From Oceanococcus sp041625325 (GTDB taxonomy: Bacteria > Pseudomonadota > Gammaproteobacteria > Nevskiales > Oceanococcaceae): a stretch of 35,175 nucleotides of DNA. The stretch is from positions 1-35,175 of the forward strand of contig JBFJTN010000010.1 in NCBI GenBank assembly GCA_041625325.1, in the 5' to 3' direction. How positions within the stretch are numbered: the first letter of the stretch is position 1; every line of letters begins with the position of its first letter. Below the pieces are notes generated by a model. That model saw nothing but the letters and a program-made list of their open reading frames with translations, was not told the origin of the DNA and ran no database searches. Position numbers and translations under genes: made by a program. Below are positions 7,560 through 15,378 of the stretch, one piece after another.

Positions 7560-8552
7560 CTACTTGATGAGCTGGTGACCGCAGCTGGCGCAGAAGCGCG
7601 CCTTTTCCGGCGAGAGTTCGCTGCATTCCGGGCAGCGCACCATGATCGTGGCTTCACCACCGCTGCCCCCGGGAGTCTTCTGACCCTGCATCGCGCCGCC
7701 GATGGCATTGCCGATGGCCATGCCGATGCCGGCACCGACCCCCGCCTCGGCCAGGCCGCCGCCACCTTCCCCGGACATGGCATCCGGCATGGAACTGGCC
7801 ACCTGGAACTGGGTGTACTGATCCAGCTTGCCGCCCATGATGCCCATCCCGCTGCGATCGTCGATGATCTTCTCCACCTCGGCGGGCACGCTGATGTTCT
7901 GGATCACGAAGCGGTCGATCTGCAGGCCATAGCCCGCCGCGGCGCGGTTCATGACCTCGTTCAGGGCGGCAGAGAACTCGTTCAGATTCGCCGCGTAGTC
8001 GATGAAGGAGACGGCCGATTCGGCGATGAAGTCGCTCAGGCGCGTGACGATCTCGGCCCGCAACTGACTTTCGATGTCCGCGACGGTGTAACGCTCCACG
8101 GCTCCCGCGAGCTCCTGATACAGCTTCACCGGATCGGCGATGCGCAGGGTGTAGGACCCGAAGGCGCGGGCCCGGATCACGCCGATGTCCGGGTCGCGCA
8201 CCGTGACCGGATTCGGCGTGCCCCAGCGCAGGTCGGTGAAGCGACGCAGGTTGAAGAAGTAGATGTCCGACTTGAACGGCGAATTGAAGCCGTGGGTCCA
8301 GTGCTGCAGGGTGGTCATCACCGGCATGTTGTCGGTGCTGAGCTTGTAATGGCCGGGTTTGAACAGATCGGCCATCTCGCCCTGATAGACGAACAGCGCA
8401 CACTGCGACTCCCGCACGACCAGCGAGGAATTCATCTGAATTTCCCGGTTCGTGGTCGGAAAGCGGTACATCAGCAGCTGGCTGTCCGGCTCCTCATCGA
8501 TCCACTCGATGACATCGATGAACTCCCCGGCAATGCGATCCCACAACCCCAT
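7560..8552 (-). CDS. SPFH-domain protein with C-terminal zinc ribbon (YdjI-like)
   Basis: This 330-aa protein is first in the operon. An SPFH/band-7 domain covers about residues 20-235, with GDPDIGVIRARAFGSYTLRI-like strands and the stretch GLQIDRFVIQNISVPAEVEK. A glycine/alanine-rich linker (262-300) follows, then a zinc ribbon with C307, C310, C321 and C324. This architecture matches the so-called virion core protein-like SPFH group that includes Bacillus YdjI, which works with a PspA-type protein at the membrane. The start at 8552 is supported by AGGGGGAGA a few bases upstream and by the typical N terminus MGLWDRIAGEFIDVIEW. The same frame stays open far upstream, but that part lies antisense to the SDR gene and is rejected. 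Confidence 0.88.
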   Translation of the reverse strand: MGLWDRIAGEFIDVIEWIDEEPDSQLLMYRFPTTNREIQMNSSLVVRESQCALFVYQGEMADLFKPGHYKLSTDNMPVMTTLQHWTHGFNSPFKSDIYFFNLRRFTDLRWGTPNPVTVRDPDIGVIRARAFGSYTLRIADPVKLYQELAGAVERYTVADIESQLRAEIVTRLSDFIAESAVSFIDYAANLNEFSAALNEVMNRAAAGYGLQIDRFVIQNISVPAEVEKIIDDRSGMGIMGGKLDQYTQFQVASSMPDAMSGEGGGGLAEAGVGAGIGMAIGNAIGGAMQGQKTPGGSGGEATIMVRCPECSELSPEKARFCASCGHQLIK

Positions 8553-8675
8553 GGTTGATCTCCCCCTGCGAATCGTCCTGGCAAGCCTAAACCCTGCGAG
8601 CGGTTTCGCCCAGCATGGCGGCCCCGCAGCACAGGATCGTTTAGCATTCCCCCTCCCCCAAGGCAGGACAATCTG

Positions 8676-9446
8676 ATGAGCGCGCAAACCGTATTGATCA
8701 CTGGCGCATCGGCCGGCATCGGCAGCGACTTCGCCCGGCTCTACGCGCAGCGGGGTGACACGCTGGTGCTGGTCGCCCGCCGCCAGGACAAGCTCGAATC
8801 GCTGGCCCAGGCCCTGCACGACGAACACGGTGTCACCGTCCACGTGCTGGCGCAGGACCTGGCGCAACCGGGTGCGGCGGCGGAACTCGTCGAGCAGCTG
8901 GATGCCGCGGGCCTGGACATCGATGTGCTGGTCAACAACGCCGGCTTCGGCCTGCGTGGCAACCTGGTGGAGCTGGACAACCAGCGCCAGGCCGAGATGA
9001 TCCAGCTCAACTGCACGGCGCTGACCGAACTGTGCCGGCTGCTGCTGCCGGCCATGCAGACCCGTGGCCGCGGCGGCATTCTCAACGTCGGCTCCACCGC
9101 CGGCTTCCAGCCCGGCCCGCACATGGCCGTGTATTACGCCAGCAAGGCCTATGTGCTGATGTTCAGCGAGGCCCTGCACGAGGAATGCCGCGGCACGGGC
9201 GTGCACGTGTCCTGCCTGTGCCCCGGCGCCACCGCCACCGAATTCGCTGATGTGGCGAACATGAACGACTCCCTGCTGTTCCGCATGGGCACCATGCGCT
9301 CGGCCCGGGTGGCCCAGATCGGCATCGCCGGCCTGGACGCCAACAAGGCGGTGGTGATCGCCGGTTTGAAAAACTGGCTGGGCGCCTTCTCGCTGCGCTT
9401 CACGCCGCGTTTCGTGGTGCGCTGGCTGGTGAAGTACCTGCAGTGA
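8676..9446 (+). CDS. Short-chain dehydrogenase/reductase (classical SDR)
   Basis: This 256-aa NAD(P)-dependent oxidoreductase has the cofactor motif TGASAGIG (9-16), NNAG (87-90), catalytic S140, and the active-site pair Y153-x-x-x-K157 (YYASKAYV). R35-R36 after the second strand suggests NADP preference. It resembles the DltE/YqjQ-like group of broad-specificity SDRs; the substrate cannot be named. AGGA about ten bases upstream of the ATG supports the start. It is divergent from the SPFH operon (123-base gap) and stands alone on its strand. Confidence 0.88.
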   Translation: MSAQTVLITGASAGIGSDFARLYAQRGDTLVLVARRQDKLESLAQALHDEHGVTVHVLAQDLAQPGAAAELVEQLDAAGLDIDVLVNNAGFGLRGNLVELDNQRQAEMIQLNCTALTELCRLLLPAMQTRGRGGILNVGSTAGFQPGPHMAVYYASKAYVLMFSEALHEECRGTGVHVSCLCPGATATEFADVANMNDSLLFRMGTMRSARVAQIGIAGLDANKAVVIAGLKNWLGAFSLRFTPRFVVRWLVKYLQ

Positions 9447-9522
9447 GGCGCAGCCGGGCCTGACCCCGGCACGGATCCGAGAGGCACAACCCCAAGGCGC
9501 CACAACTTCGGATTTGCCCGGT

Positions 9523-10707
9523 CTAGGACAAGGGCGAGCCGCGCGATGTGCCCGCTTCCGCTTGCGCCGGCTTCCGCCACTGCAGCCGCTCTGCCACGGC
9601 GGCTCCTGCCGCGAGATCGAGGCACTGCGCATCGACCTGATCCAGCGCTTCCGCGGAATCCACCGCCAGGGCCATGGCCAGTGCCGAGCGGGCATGCGCC
9701 GCATCGGCAAATTCGTGCAGGATCTCCTCGCTGGGCCCGGGCACCCGGCCCGACGCGAGTTTTTTCGACGGCAGCAGGCGCAACTGCTGAAAGGGAATTT
9801 CTCCTGCGGCCAGCGCGGTCCTGAAACTGAGCATCTCGGTGTCCAGCGCGATCTGAAAGCCCATCACCCGCAGTCGGGCGATCACCTCCAGGGTGGCCGC
9901 CGGCTGACGCGCCACGTCGTCCTGCCGGACTTCGAAGACGATCTGCTCCGGCTCCAGCCAGTGGCTGGCGATGCACTTGCGGGCCAGGTCGGGAAAGGCG
10001 CGGTCCTCAAGCACCGCCGCGTCCAGCGCGAAGGACATCCACAGCTCCGGGTCGCAGTCGTCCCAGGACAGGTGCAGCCTGCCGGCACTGGCGAGGGTCG
10101 CCAGCATCAGTTCCCGCTGCAGACCGAATTGCCGCGCGACGGTCACGATGCCGGCGCTGGTCTGGACCTCGCCACCCCAGCTTGAGGCCACATCAAGCCC
10201 ACCGAGCTGTCCGTCGCCCAGGCGCATGATGGGGCTCGGCTCGCAGGAACTTTCCCCGTCCTGCAGCCAGGCCAGAAAGCCTTCACGGCCTCCGGGAATC
10301 GCCTGCTCGCCTGCCTGTGCGTAGCGCATCCGCAGGTCCGTGATCAGCGGTTCGAGCGTGGCCAGACAGGCCGGCTTCTCGATCGCCCCCAGAATGTCCA
10401 GGCCACGCAGCTTTGCCGCGTGAAAGGCGATGCTCAAGGTCGACTCGTCCAGGCCGCTGACGATCAGCACCGCCAGCTTGCGGTGTCGCGGCACGGCCGA
10501 CATCAAGGCCACCCCGTCAACGTCCGGCATGCGCAGGTCGCAAACCAGCAGGTTGATCGTGGGATCACGCTCCAGCGCCTCCAGCGCCGAGCGCCCGCTC
10601 TCCACCGGCTGCACACGCTCGACCTTGAGATTGTCCAGCAGGGTGCAGATCAGCAGCCGGCTGGCCGAATCGTCATCGACCACCAGTGCGCGAATGGGAG
10701 AGGACAC
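9523..10707 (-). CDS. Response regulator with degenerate EAL-like output domain
   Basis: This 394-aa protein has an N-terminal receiver domain (1-125) with the acidic triad D11-D12-D13, phosphoacceptor D57 in LLVCDLRMPDVDG, S84 and K111, all intact. The C-terminal part (about 155-375) follows the EAL phosphodiesterase fold pattern, for example FALDAAVLEDRAFPDL and LRVMGFQIALD. However, it lacks the EAL motif, and the usual metal-binding glutamate region reads FEVRQDD. It is therefore probably a non-catalytic c-di-GMP or protein-binding output. Translation starts at GTG 10707, with AGGGGAG upstream. A 30-aa reading frame ends two bases before this start. No histidine kinase is nearby. It could affect motility or biofilm behaviour, but this is inference. 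Confidence 0.75.
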   Translation of the reverse strand: MSSPIRALVVDDDSASRLLICTLLDNLKVERVQPVESGRSALEALERDPTINLLVCDLRMPDVDGVALMSAVPRHRKLAVLIVSGLDESTLSIAFHAAKLRGLDILGAIEKPACLATLEPLITDLRMRYAQAGEQAIPGGREGFLAWLQDGESSCEPSPIMRLGDGQLGGLDVASSWGGEVQTSAGIVTVARQFGLQRELMLATLASAGRLHLSWDDCDPELWMSFALDAAVLEDRAFPDLARKCIASHWLEPEQIVFEVRQDDVARQPAATLEVIARLRVMGFQIALDTEMLSFRTALAAGEIPFQQLRLLPSKKLASGRVPGPSEEILHEFADAAHARSALAMALAVDSAEALDQVDAQCLDLAAGAAVAERLQWRKPAQAEAGTSRGSPLS

Positions 10708-10708
10708 C

Positions 10709-10801
10709 TCAGGGCTCCCCTGACCCGAGCACTGTCTTGGCCAGCTCGATCAGGGCCTGAGAACGAAGACGCGGTCCCGCGTCGGCAACAGCTGCTTGCA
10801 T
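10709..10801 (-). CDS. Possible 30-aa leader peptide or small protein upstream of response regulator
   Basis: An ATG at 10801 is preceded by a good GGGAGG site and opens a 30-codon frame (MQAAVADAGPRLRSQALIEL and on) ending in TGA at 10709. One base separates it from the GTG of the response regulator. A promoter-like pair lies about 40 bases upstream. This arrangement suits translational coupling. The second half has codon use like real genes here; the first half does not. No family is recognised; it may be a leader peptide. Confidence 0.38.
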   Translation of the reverse strand: MQAAVADAGPRLRSQALIELAKTVLGSGEP

Positions 10802-10842
10802 GAGGCCTCCCACCGGCCCGGCAGATTTCGCCGTTGCCGCCT

Positions 10843-10870
10843 ACTCTAGCAGGAGCGGGGAAAGCGGCAA
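10843..10870 (-). promoter_or_regulatory. Promoter candidate for response regulator
   Basis: On the minus strand TTGCCG (10870-10865) and TAGAGT (10848-10843) are separated by 16 bases. This is a plausible sigma-70 promoter that would start transcription about 35 bases before the small 30-codon frame. Confidence 0.45.
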
Positions 10871-10922
10871 CAGGGACGAGGCCGCCGGATCGGTCCACCC
10901 GCCACACCGCCTTGCCACGGGC

Positions 10923-11795
10923 CTACTCGATGTTCTGGACCTGCTCGCGCATCTGCTCGATCACCACCTTGAGTTCCACCGCCAGCCGGGTCAGCTCGGC
11001 ATCCATGGACTTGGAACCCAGGGTATTGGCCTCGCGGTTGAATTCCTGCATGAAGAAGTCCAGCTTGCGGCCGACCGGCTCGCTGCTGGCCAGGGCCTCG
11101 CGCACGGCGGTGACATGACTCTTCAGGCGCTCGAGTTCCTCGTCCACGTCGAGCTTCTGGACGAACTGCACCAGCACCTGCTCGCGCCGCTCGGGCTCCA
11201 GTTCACTGACCTCTTCCAGGCGCTGCTGCAGCTTGTCCCGCCACTGCCGGGCCTGCACCGGCAGACGTTCGGTGACCTGCCGGACCAGGTCCTCGATGCT
11301 GCCGAGGCGGCTGTTGAGCACCTCGGCCAGACGGGCACCTTCGGCATCCCGCACCCGCCGCAGCTCGGCGATGGTGTCGTCCGCCAGCGCCTCGAACCGC
11401 TCGGCGAGCACCGTGCTGTCCATGTCCTGCTCGCTCAGCACGCCCGGCCAGCGCAGCACCCCCACCGCATCCAGACCCACATCGGAGCTGGCCGCTTCAC
11501 GCACGGTATCCACCGCGCTCATCAGTTCCTTCAGGGCACCGCCATTGATCTCCAGCGGCGCGGCGCTGCCGACGGCCCGCAGGCGCAGATAGGCATCCAC
11601 CTTGCCGCGACCCAGGGCCGCCTTGAGCTTGTCCCGCAGCACCTGCTCCAGGGCCCGCAATTCCTCGGGCAACTTGAGGCTGATATCCAGATAGCGGTGG
11701 TTGACCGTGCGCAACTCCAGCTGCAGTTCTCCCCAGGGCGTTTCCCGCGTTCCGCGGGCATATCCGGTCATGCTGCTGATAGGGTAAGCTGGCAT
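10923..11795 (-). CDS. yicC: YicC family endoribonuclease
   Basis: This 290-aa protein (E. coli YicC 287 aa) is alignable along its whole length from memory: SMTGYARG near the N terminus, VNHRYLD, LRWPGVL in the middle, and the highly conserved C-terminal end with GRKLDFFMQEFNREANTL and VIEQMREQVQNIE. YicC-type proteins are endoribonucleases; the E. coli one promotes degradation of the small RNA RyhB together with PNPase. The start at 11795 keeps the SM before the conserved TGYAR; a later ATG at 11771 would remove them. The gene is divergent from the PP2C gene. In Pseudomonas yicC sits directly beside gmk; here about 10.7 kb of other genes lie between. Confidence 0.93.
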   Translation of the reverse strand: MPAYPISSMTGYARGTRETPWGELQLELRTVNHRYLDISLKLPEELRALEQVLRDKLKAALGRGKVDAYLRLRAVGSAAPLEINGGALKELMSAVDTVREAASSDVGLDAVGVLRWPGVLSEQDMDSTVLAERFEALADDTIAELRRVRDAEGARLAEVLNSRLGSIEDLVRQVTERLPVQARQWRDKLQQRLEEVSELEPERREQVLVQFVQKLDVDEELERLKSHVTAVREALASSEPVGRKLDFFMQEFNREANTLGSKSMDAELTRLAVELKVVIEQMREQVQNIE

Positions 11796-11805
11796 CAAAT
11801 GCTCA

Positions 11806-11832
11806 TTGGCCGAAGTGGCCCAGAAGTATAAC
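11806..11832 (+). promoter_or_regulatory. Promoter candidate for PP2C gene
   Basis: TTGGCC (11806-11811) and TATAAC (11827-11832) are spaced by 15 bases in the 55-base gap between yicC and the phosphatase gene. The spacing is short, so this is only moderately convincing. Confidence 0.4.
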
Positions 11833-11850
11833 GGGGAGAACGCGCCACTC

Positions 11851-12561
11851 ATGCTGGATGTGGAATTCGTCAGTCTGATCGGCGACCGGAGCAACAATCA
11901 GGACCGTGCCCGCTCGTTCCAGGATGACAGCCGTTGCCTGCTGGTGCTGGCCGACGGCATGGGCGGCCACGCGGATGGCGCAGCAGCCGCCCAGTGCGTC
12001 ATCGACCAGGCGGATCTGCTGTTCGACAAGCCCGACCCACTGCAACCCGTGGCCCTGATGCAGCGCATCGCCCTGCAGGCGCATGAAAGCATCGGCCAGT
12101 TGAATCCGGAGCTGAGCGACCGCGAGCAACCCCGCACCACCGCCGTGATGCTGCACCTGCAGGACCAGCGGGCCATCTTCGCCCACACCGGCGACAGTCG
12201 TGGCTACCTGATCCGGGCTGGCAGGGTGCTGTACCGCACGCGTGACCACTCGGTGGTCGAGGGCATGGTCCGGCGCGGCGAGTTGACCGATGAACAGGCC
12301 CGCCGCCATCCGATGCGCAATCAGGTGTCCCGCTGCCTGGGCGGCCTGGCGCGCCCCACCCCGATGGAAGTCACTCCCTGCCCTCCCCTGCAGCCCGGCG
12401 ATGTGCTGCTGCTGTGCTCCGACGGCCTGTGGGAGCCGCTCAGCGAAGAGGAACTGTGCAGCGGACGCAGCCTGGAGGATCTGGCCGAGACCGCCATCGA
12501 GCGCAACGCCGGCCGCGCCGACAACACCACCGCGCTGAGGCTCCGCATTCCAGGGGTATAA
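11851..12561 (+). CDS. PP2C-family serine/threonine phosphatase
   Basis: This 236-aa metal-dependent phosphatase has all core motifs: GDRSNNQDR (11-19), the metal site LADGMGGH (33-40), HTGDSRGYLI (112-121), LLLCSDGLWEP (187-196) and the final metal-binding ADNTTALRL (223-231). It would dephosphorylate Ser/Thr residues; partners are unknown and no kinase gene is close. The longer in-frame start (TTG 11806) is rejected in favour of ATG 11851, which is preceded by GGGGAG and gives the standard PP2C N terminus. It is divergent from yicC and 25 bases upstream of rph. The rph promoter overlaps its stop codon. Confidence 0.9.
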   Translation: MLDVEFVSLIGDRSNNQDRARSFQDDSRCLLVLADGMGGHADGAAAAQCVIDQADLLFDKPDPLQPVALMQRIALQAHESIGQLNPELSDREQPRTTAVMLHLQDQRAIFAHTGDSRGYLIRAGRVLYRTRDHSVVEGMVRRGELTDEQARRHPMRNQVSRCLGGLARPTPMEVTPCPPLQPGDVLLLCSDGLWEPLSEEELCSGRSLEDLAETAIERNAGRADNTTALRLRIPGV

Positions 12562-12562
12562 T
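12535..12562 (+). promoter_or_regulatory. Promoter of rph-rdgB-hemW
   Basis: A perfect TATAAT at 12557-12562 overlaps the PP2C stop codon. CTGAGG at 12535-12540 is a weak -35 with 16-base spacing. Directly after it, CGCGGG TTTTC CCCGCG (12564-12580) can form a 6-bp hairpin in the short leader of rph. Confidence 0.5.
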
Positions 12563-12586
12563 CGCGGGTTTTCCCCGCGAGCCCCC

Positions 12587-13297
12587 ATGCCCCGACACAG
12601 CGACCGCCAGCCCGACGCCCTGCGACCCGTCAGCATCGAAACCGAGTACACCCGCCACGCTGAAGGCTCGGTGCTGATCCGCTTTGGCGACACCCATGTG
12701 CTGTGCACCGCCTCGGTCGATGACAAGACCCCGCCCTGGCTGCGCGGCAAGGGGGAAGGCTGGATCACCGCCGAATACGGCATGCTGCCACGGGCGACCC
12801 ATACCCGCAGCGCCCGCGAAGCGGCGCGCGGCAAGCAATCCGGGCGCACCCTGGAGATTCAGCGCCTGATCGGCCGCAGCCTGCGCGCAGCGGTGGACCT
12901 CAAGGCCCTGGGCGAGCGCTCCATCCTGATCGACTGCGACGTGCTGCAGGCCGATGGCGGCACCCGCACCGCCAGCATCACCGGCGCCTATGTCGCCCTG
13001 CACCTGGCGGTGCAGCGTCTGGGCCTGAAGCGCAGTCCGATCTTCGGCCAGGTGGCGGCGGTGTCGGTGGGCATCGTGGACGGCCAGCCCATGCTGGATC
13101 TGGACTATCGCGAGGACTCCACCGCCGAGACCGACATGAACGTGGTGATGAACGAAGCCGGCGGCTTCATCGAGGTCCAGGGCACGGCCGAAGGACACGC
13201 CTTCCGCCGCAGCGAGCTGGACGCCATGCTTGACCTCGCGAGCAACGGCATTTCACAGCTGCATGCGCTGCAGCGCGACGCCCTGGGGCTGCCGTGA
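12587..13297 (+). CDS. rph: Ribonuclease PH
   Basis: This 236-aa phosphate-dependent 3'-5' exoribonuclease trims tRNA 3' ends and degrades structured RNA. The family pattern is complete: LRPVSIETEYTRHAEGS at the N terminus, the phosphate/RNA-binding GMLPRATHTR and GRTLEIQRLIGRSLRA (about 86-101), QADGGTRTASITGA and DLDYREDSTAETDMNVV. The length equals the family's normal 238 aa, with an intact C terminus. Its TGA overlaps the GTG start of rdgB by four bases. The rph-rdgB-hemW order is common in gammaproteobacteria. Confidence 0.96.
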   Translation: MPRHSDRQPDALRPVSIETEYTRHAEGSVLIRFGDTHVLCTASVDDKTPPWLRGKGEGWITAEYGMLPRATHTRSAREAARGKQSGRTLEIQRLIGRSLRAAVDLKALGERSILIDCDVLQADGGTRTASITGAYVALHLAVQRLGLKRSPIFGQVAAVSVGIVDGQPMLDLDYREDSTAETDMNVVMNEAGGFIEVQGTAEGHAFRRSELDAMLDLASNGISQLHALQRDALGLP

Positions 13298-13890
13298 AGA
13301 AGCTGGTCCTGGCCAGCGCGAACCGCGGCAAGCTGGCCGAACTGCAGGCCGCGCTGGCGCCGCTGGACTGGGATCTGCGGCCGATCTCCGACTGGACCTC
13401 GGACAGCCCGGAGGAATCCGGCACGACCTTCGAGGCCAACGCGCTGATCAAGGCGCGCAATGCCGCGGCGATCAGCGGCCTGCCCAGCCTGGCGGACGAC
13501 TCCGGCCTGATGGTGGATGCCCTGGGCGGCGCGCCCGGCGTGCACTCGGCCCGCTATGCCGGCGCCGCAGCCACCGACGCGCGCAACAATGAAAAGCTGC
13601 TGCAGGCCCTTGCCGATGTGGCGGATGAGCAGCGCACGGCCCGTTTCGTCTGCGTGATCGCGATCGTGGAAAACGCCGATGACGAGCAGCCGCTGATCGC
13701 ACGCGGCGAATGGTCCGGGCGCATCCTGCGCGAGCCCGCCGGCGAGCAGGGCTTTGGCTACGATCCGCTGTTCTTCGACCCCGCGCTGGGCAAGAGCGCG
13801 GCAGAGCTGCCGCGCCGCGAGAAGCTGCGCCACTCCCACCGCGGCCGCGCCATCCGCGATCTGCTGCAGCGCCTGCACCTGCGCCGCTGA
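13294..13890 (+). CDS. rdgB: XTP/dITP pyrophosphatase (non-canonical purine NTP)
   Basis: This 198-aa house-cleaning enzyme hydrolyses XTP, dITP and ITP to monophosphates, keeping deaminated purines out of DNA and RNA. Motifs seen are LASANRGKLAEL (6-17), FEANALIKARNAA (46-58), the metal/catalytic ADDSGLMVDALGGAPGVHSA (67-86) and GYDPLFF, followed by KLRHSHRGRA. Translation begins at GTG 13294, overlapping the rph stop, so the two are probably translationally coupled. The length is normal for the family (197 aa in E. coli). Confidence 0.95.
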   Translation: MKKLVLASANRGKLAELQAALAPLDWDLRPISDWTSDSPEESGTTFEANALIKARNAAAISGLPSLADDSGLMVDALGGAPGVHSARYAGAAATDARNNEKLLQALADVADEQRTARFVCVIAIVENADDEQPLIARGEWSGRILREPAGEQGFGYDPLFFDPALGKSAAELPRREKLRHSHRGRAIRDLLQRLHLRR

Positions 13891-13933
13891 GCCGCCGGCC
13901 CTGCTGCGCGCCCGGCCCCGACCCGCCTCCTCC

Positions 13934-15091
13934 ATGCCTTCCGCCGCCCTTCCGCTGAGCGCCTATCTGCACCTGCCCTGGTGCGTGCGCAAGTGCCCCT
14001 ACTGCGACTTCAACAGCCACGCCGGCACGCCGGACGAAGAGGCCTATGTTGCCGCCCTGCTGCGCGACATCGACTTCGAGCTGGAGCAGCGCAGCCGCTG
14101 GCCGGCGCTGCGCTCCATCTTCATTGGTGGCGGCACGCCCAGCCTGTTTTCGGCCGCCGCGCTGGAGCGCATCCTGGCGCATCTCAACCGGCGCCTGCGC
14201 TTCGCGGCGAACATCGAAATCACCATCGAGGCGAATCCCGGCACGGTGGATGCCGCCCACTTTGCCGGCTACCGGCGCATCGGCATCAACCGTCTGTCCA
14301 TCGGCGTGCAGAGCCTGGATGACGGCATGCTGCGCAAGCTGGGCAGGATTCACGATGCGCAGGCCGCCCGCGCCGCCTTCGACACCGCCCGCCGGGCCGG
14401 CTTCGACAACATCAACCTGGACCTGATGCACGGCCTGCCAGGGCAAAGCCTGGAGCAGGCCCTGAGCGACCTGGAACAGGCCCTGAGCTGGCAGCCGGAG
14501 CATCTGTCCTGGTATCAGCTCACGATCGAGCCGAACACCGCTTTCGGCCAGCGCCCGCCGGCGCTGCCGGACGACGATGCCTGCGCCAGGATCGAAGAGG
14601 CCGGCTTTGCCCGGCTGCGCGCCGCCGGCCTGCGCCGCTACGAGGTCTCGGCTTTTGCCCGCCCCGGCCGGCGCAGCCGCCACAACCTCAACTACTGGCG
14701 CTTCGGCGATTATCTGGGCCTGGGCGCCGGCGCGCATGGCAAGCTGAGCAGCGCGCAGGGAATCCGCCGCCGGGCTCGCCTGCGCTCGCCTCAACGCTAC
14801 ATGGCCAGCGCCGGCAGCGCCGCCGCGATCGCCCGCGAAGAATGGCCGGAGCCGCGGGAACTGATCAGCGAATTCGCCCTCAACACCCTGCGCGTGGGCG
14901 GCGCTTTCACCCGGCGCCGTTTCGAGCAGCGCACCGGGCTGGATGCACGGCTGCTGCAGCCCGCACTGGCCGAGGCGGAGTCTCTGGGGCTGGCGCACTG
15001 GCGGGGGGATCGTCTCGCGGTGACTCCGCTGGGGCGCCGTCACCTCAACCGACTGCTCGAATGCTTTGCCGAAATCCGCGCATTTCAGTAG
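13934..15091 (+). CDS. hemW: Radical SAM heme chaperone HemW
   Basis: This 385-aa protein resembles oxygen-independent coproporphyrinogen oxidase HemN but is the shorter HemW form. The radical SAM cluster motif is C17-V-R-K-C21-P-Y-C24, followed by FIGGGTPSLFS, SIGVQSLDD and NINLDLMHGLPGQ. The extra N-terminal residues HemN needs for oxidase activity are absent, so it probably carries heme to membrane enzymes rather than oxidising coproporphyrinogen (family knowledge). ATG 13934 is chosen; the frame is open further upstream but that part overlaps rdgB in another frame. It follows rdgB by 43 bases. Confidence 0.93.
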   Translation: MPSAALPLSAYLHLPWCVRKCPYCDFNSHAGTPDEEAYVAALLRDIDFELEQRSRWPALRSIFIGGGTPSLFSAAALERILAHLNRRLRFAANIEITIEANPGTVDAAHFAGYRRIGINRLSIGVQSLDDGMLRKLGRIHDAQAARAAFDTARRAGFDNINLDLMHGLPGQSLEQALSDLEQALSWQPEHLSWYQLTIEPNTAFGQRPPALPDDDACARIEEAGFARLRAAGLRRYEVSAFARPGRRSRHNLNYWRFGDYLGLGAGAHGKLSSAQGIRRRARLRSPQRYMASAGSAAAIAREEWPEPRELISEFALNTLRVGGAFTRRRFEQRTGLDARLLQPALAEAESLGLAHWRGDRLAVTPLGRRHLNRLLECFAEIRAFQ

Positions 15092-15094
15092 ACT
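15066..15094 (+). promoter_or_regulatory. Promoter candidate for rpmE
   Basis: TTGCCG (15066-15071) and TAGACT (15089-15094) are spaced by exactly 17 bases. They overlap the end of hemW and lie about 38 bases upstream of the rpmE start. Confidence 0.45.
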
Positions 15095-15131
15095 ACGCGG
15101 CCTTTTTCATCTGGCCTAAACAGGCACGGAC

Positions 15132-15332
15132 ATGAAACCCGACATTCACCCCCAATACTCCGCCATCAAGGTCACCTGCAGCTGCGGAAACGCCTTCGAA
15201 ACGCGGTCGACCCTGGGCGAAGACCTGCAGATCGAAGTCTGCTCCCAGTGCCACCCGTTCTTCACCGGCAAGCAGAAAGTGCTGGATACCGGTGGCCGGG
15301 TCTCCAAGTTCCGCGAACGCTACGGTTCCTGA
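15132..15332 (+). CDS. rpmE: 50S ribosomal protein L31, zinc-binding type
   Basis: This 66-aa ribosomal protein has the conserved start MKPDIHPQY. C16, C18, C37 and C40 give the zinc-ribbon (C+) form of L31, rather than the zinc-free RpmE2 paralogue made during zinc shortage. Its C-terminal GRVSKFRERY is typical. It lies between hemW and the malic enzyme gene and has a promoter-like pair in front. Confidence 0.96.
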   Translation: MKPDIHPQYSAIKVTCSCGNAFETRSTLGEDLQIEVCSQCHPFFTGKQKVLDTGGRVSKFRERYGS

Positions 15333-15378
15333 GCTGATCTGACCGCGATAGAGCGCACATGGCCGAGGGCGGCATCCA

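Noticed and set aside
9453..9470. GCCGGG-CCTGAC-CCCGGC hairpin between the SDR and response regulator ends
   Set aside because: It has a 6-bp stem but no T-run on either strand. It is not convincing as a terminator, and G+C-rich DNA gives many such stems.
8553..9710. Upstream in-frame extension of the SPFH gene to 716 codons
   Set aside because: The extension is antisense to the SDR gene. ATG 8552 has a strong ribosome site and the normal N terminus.
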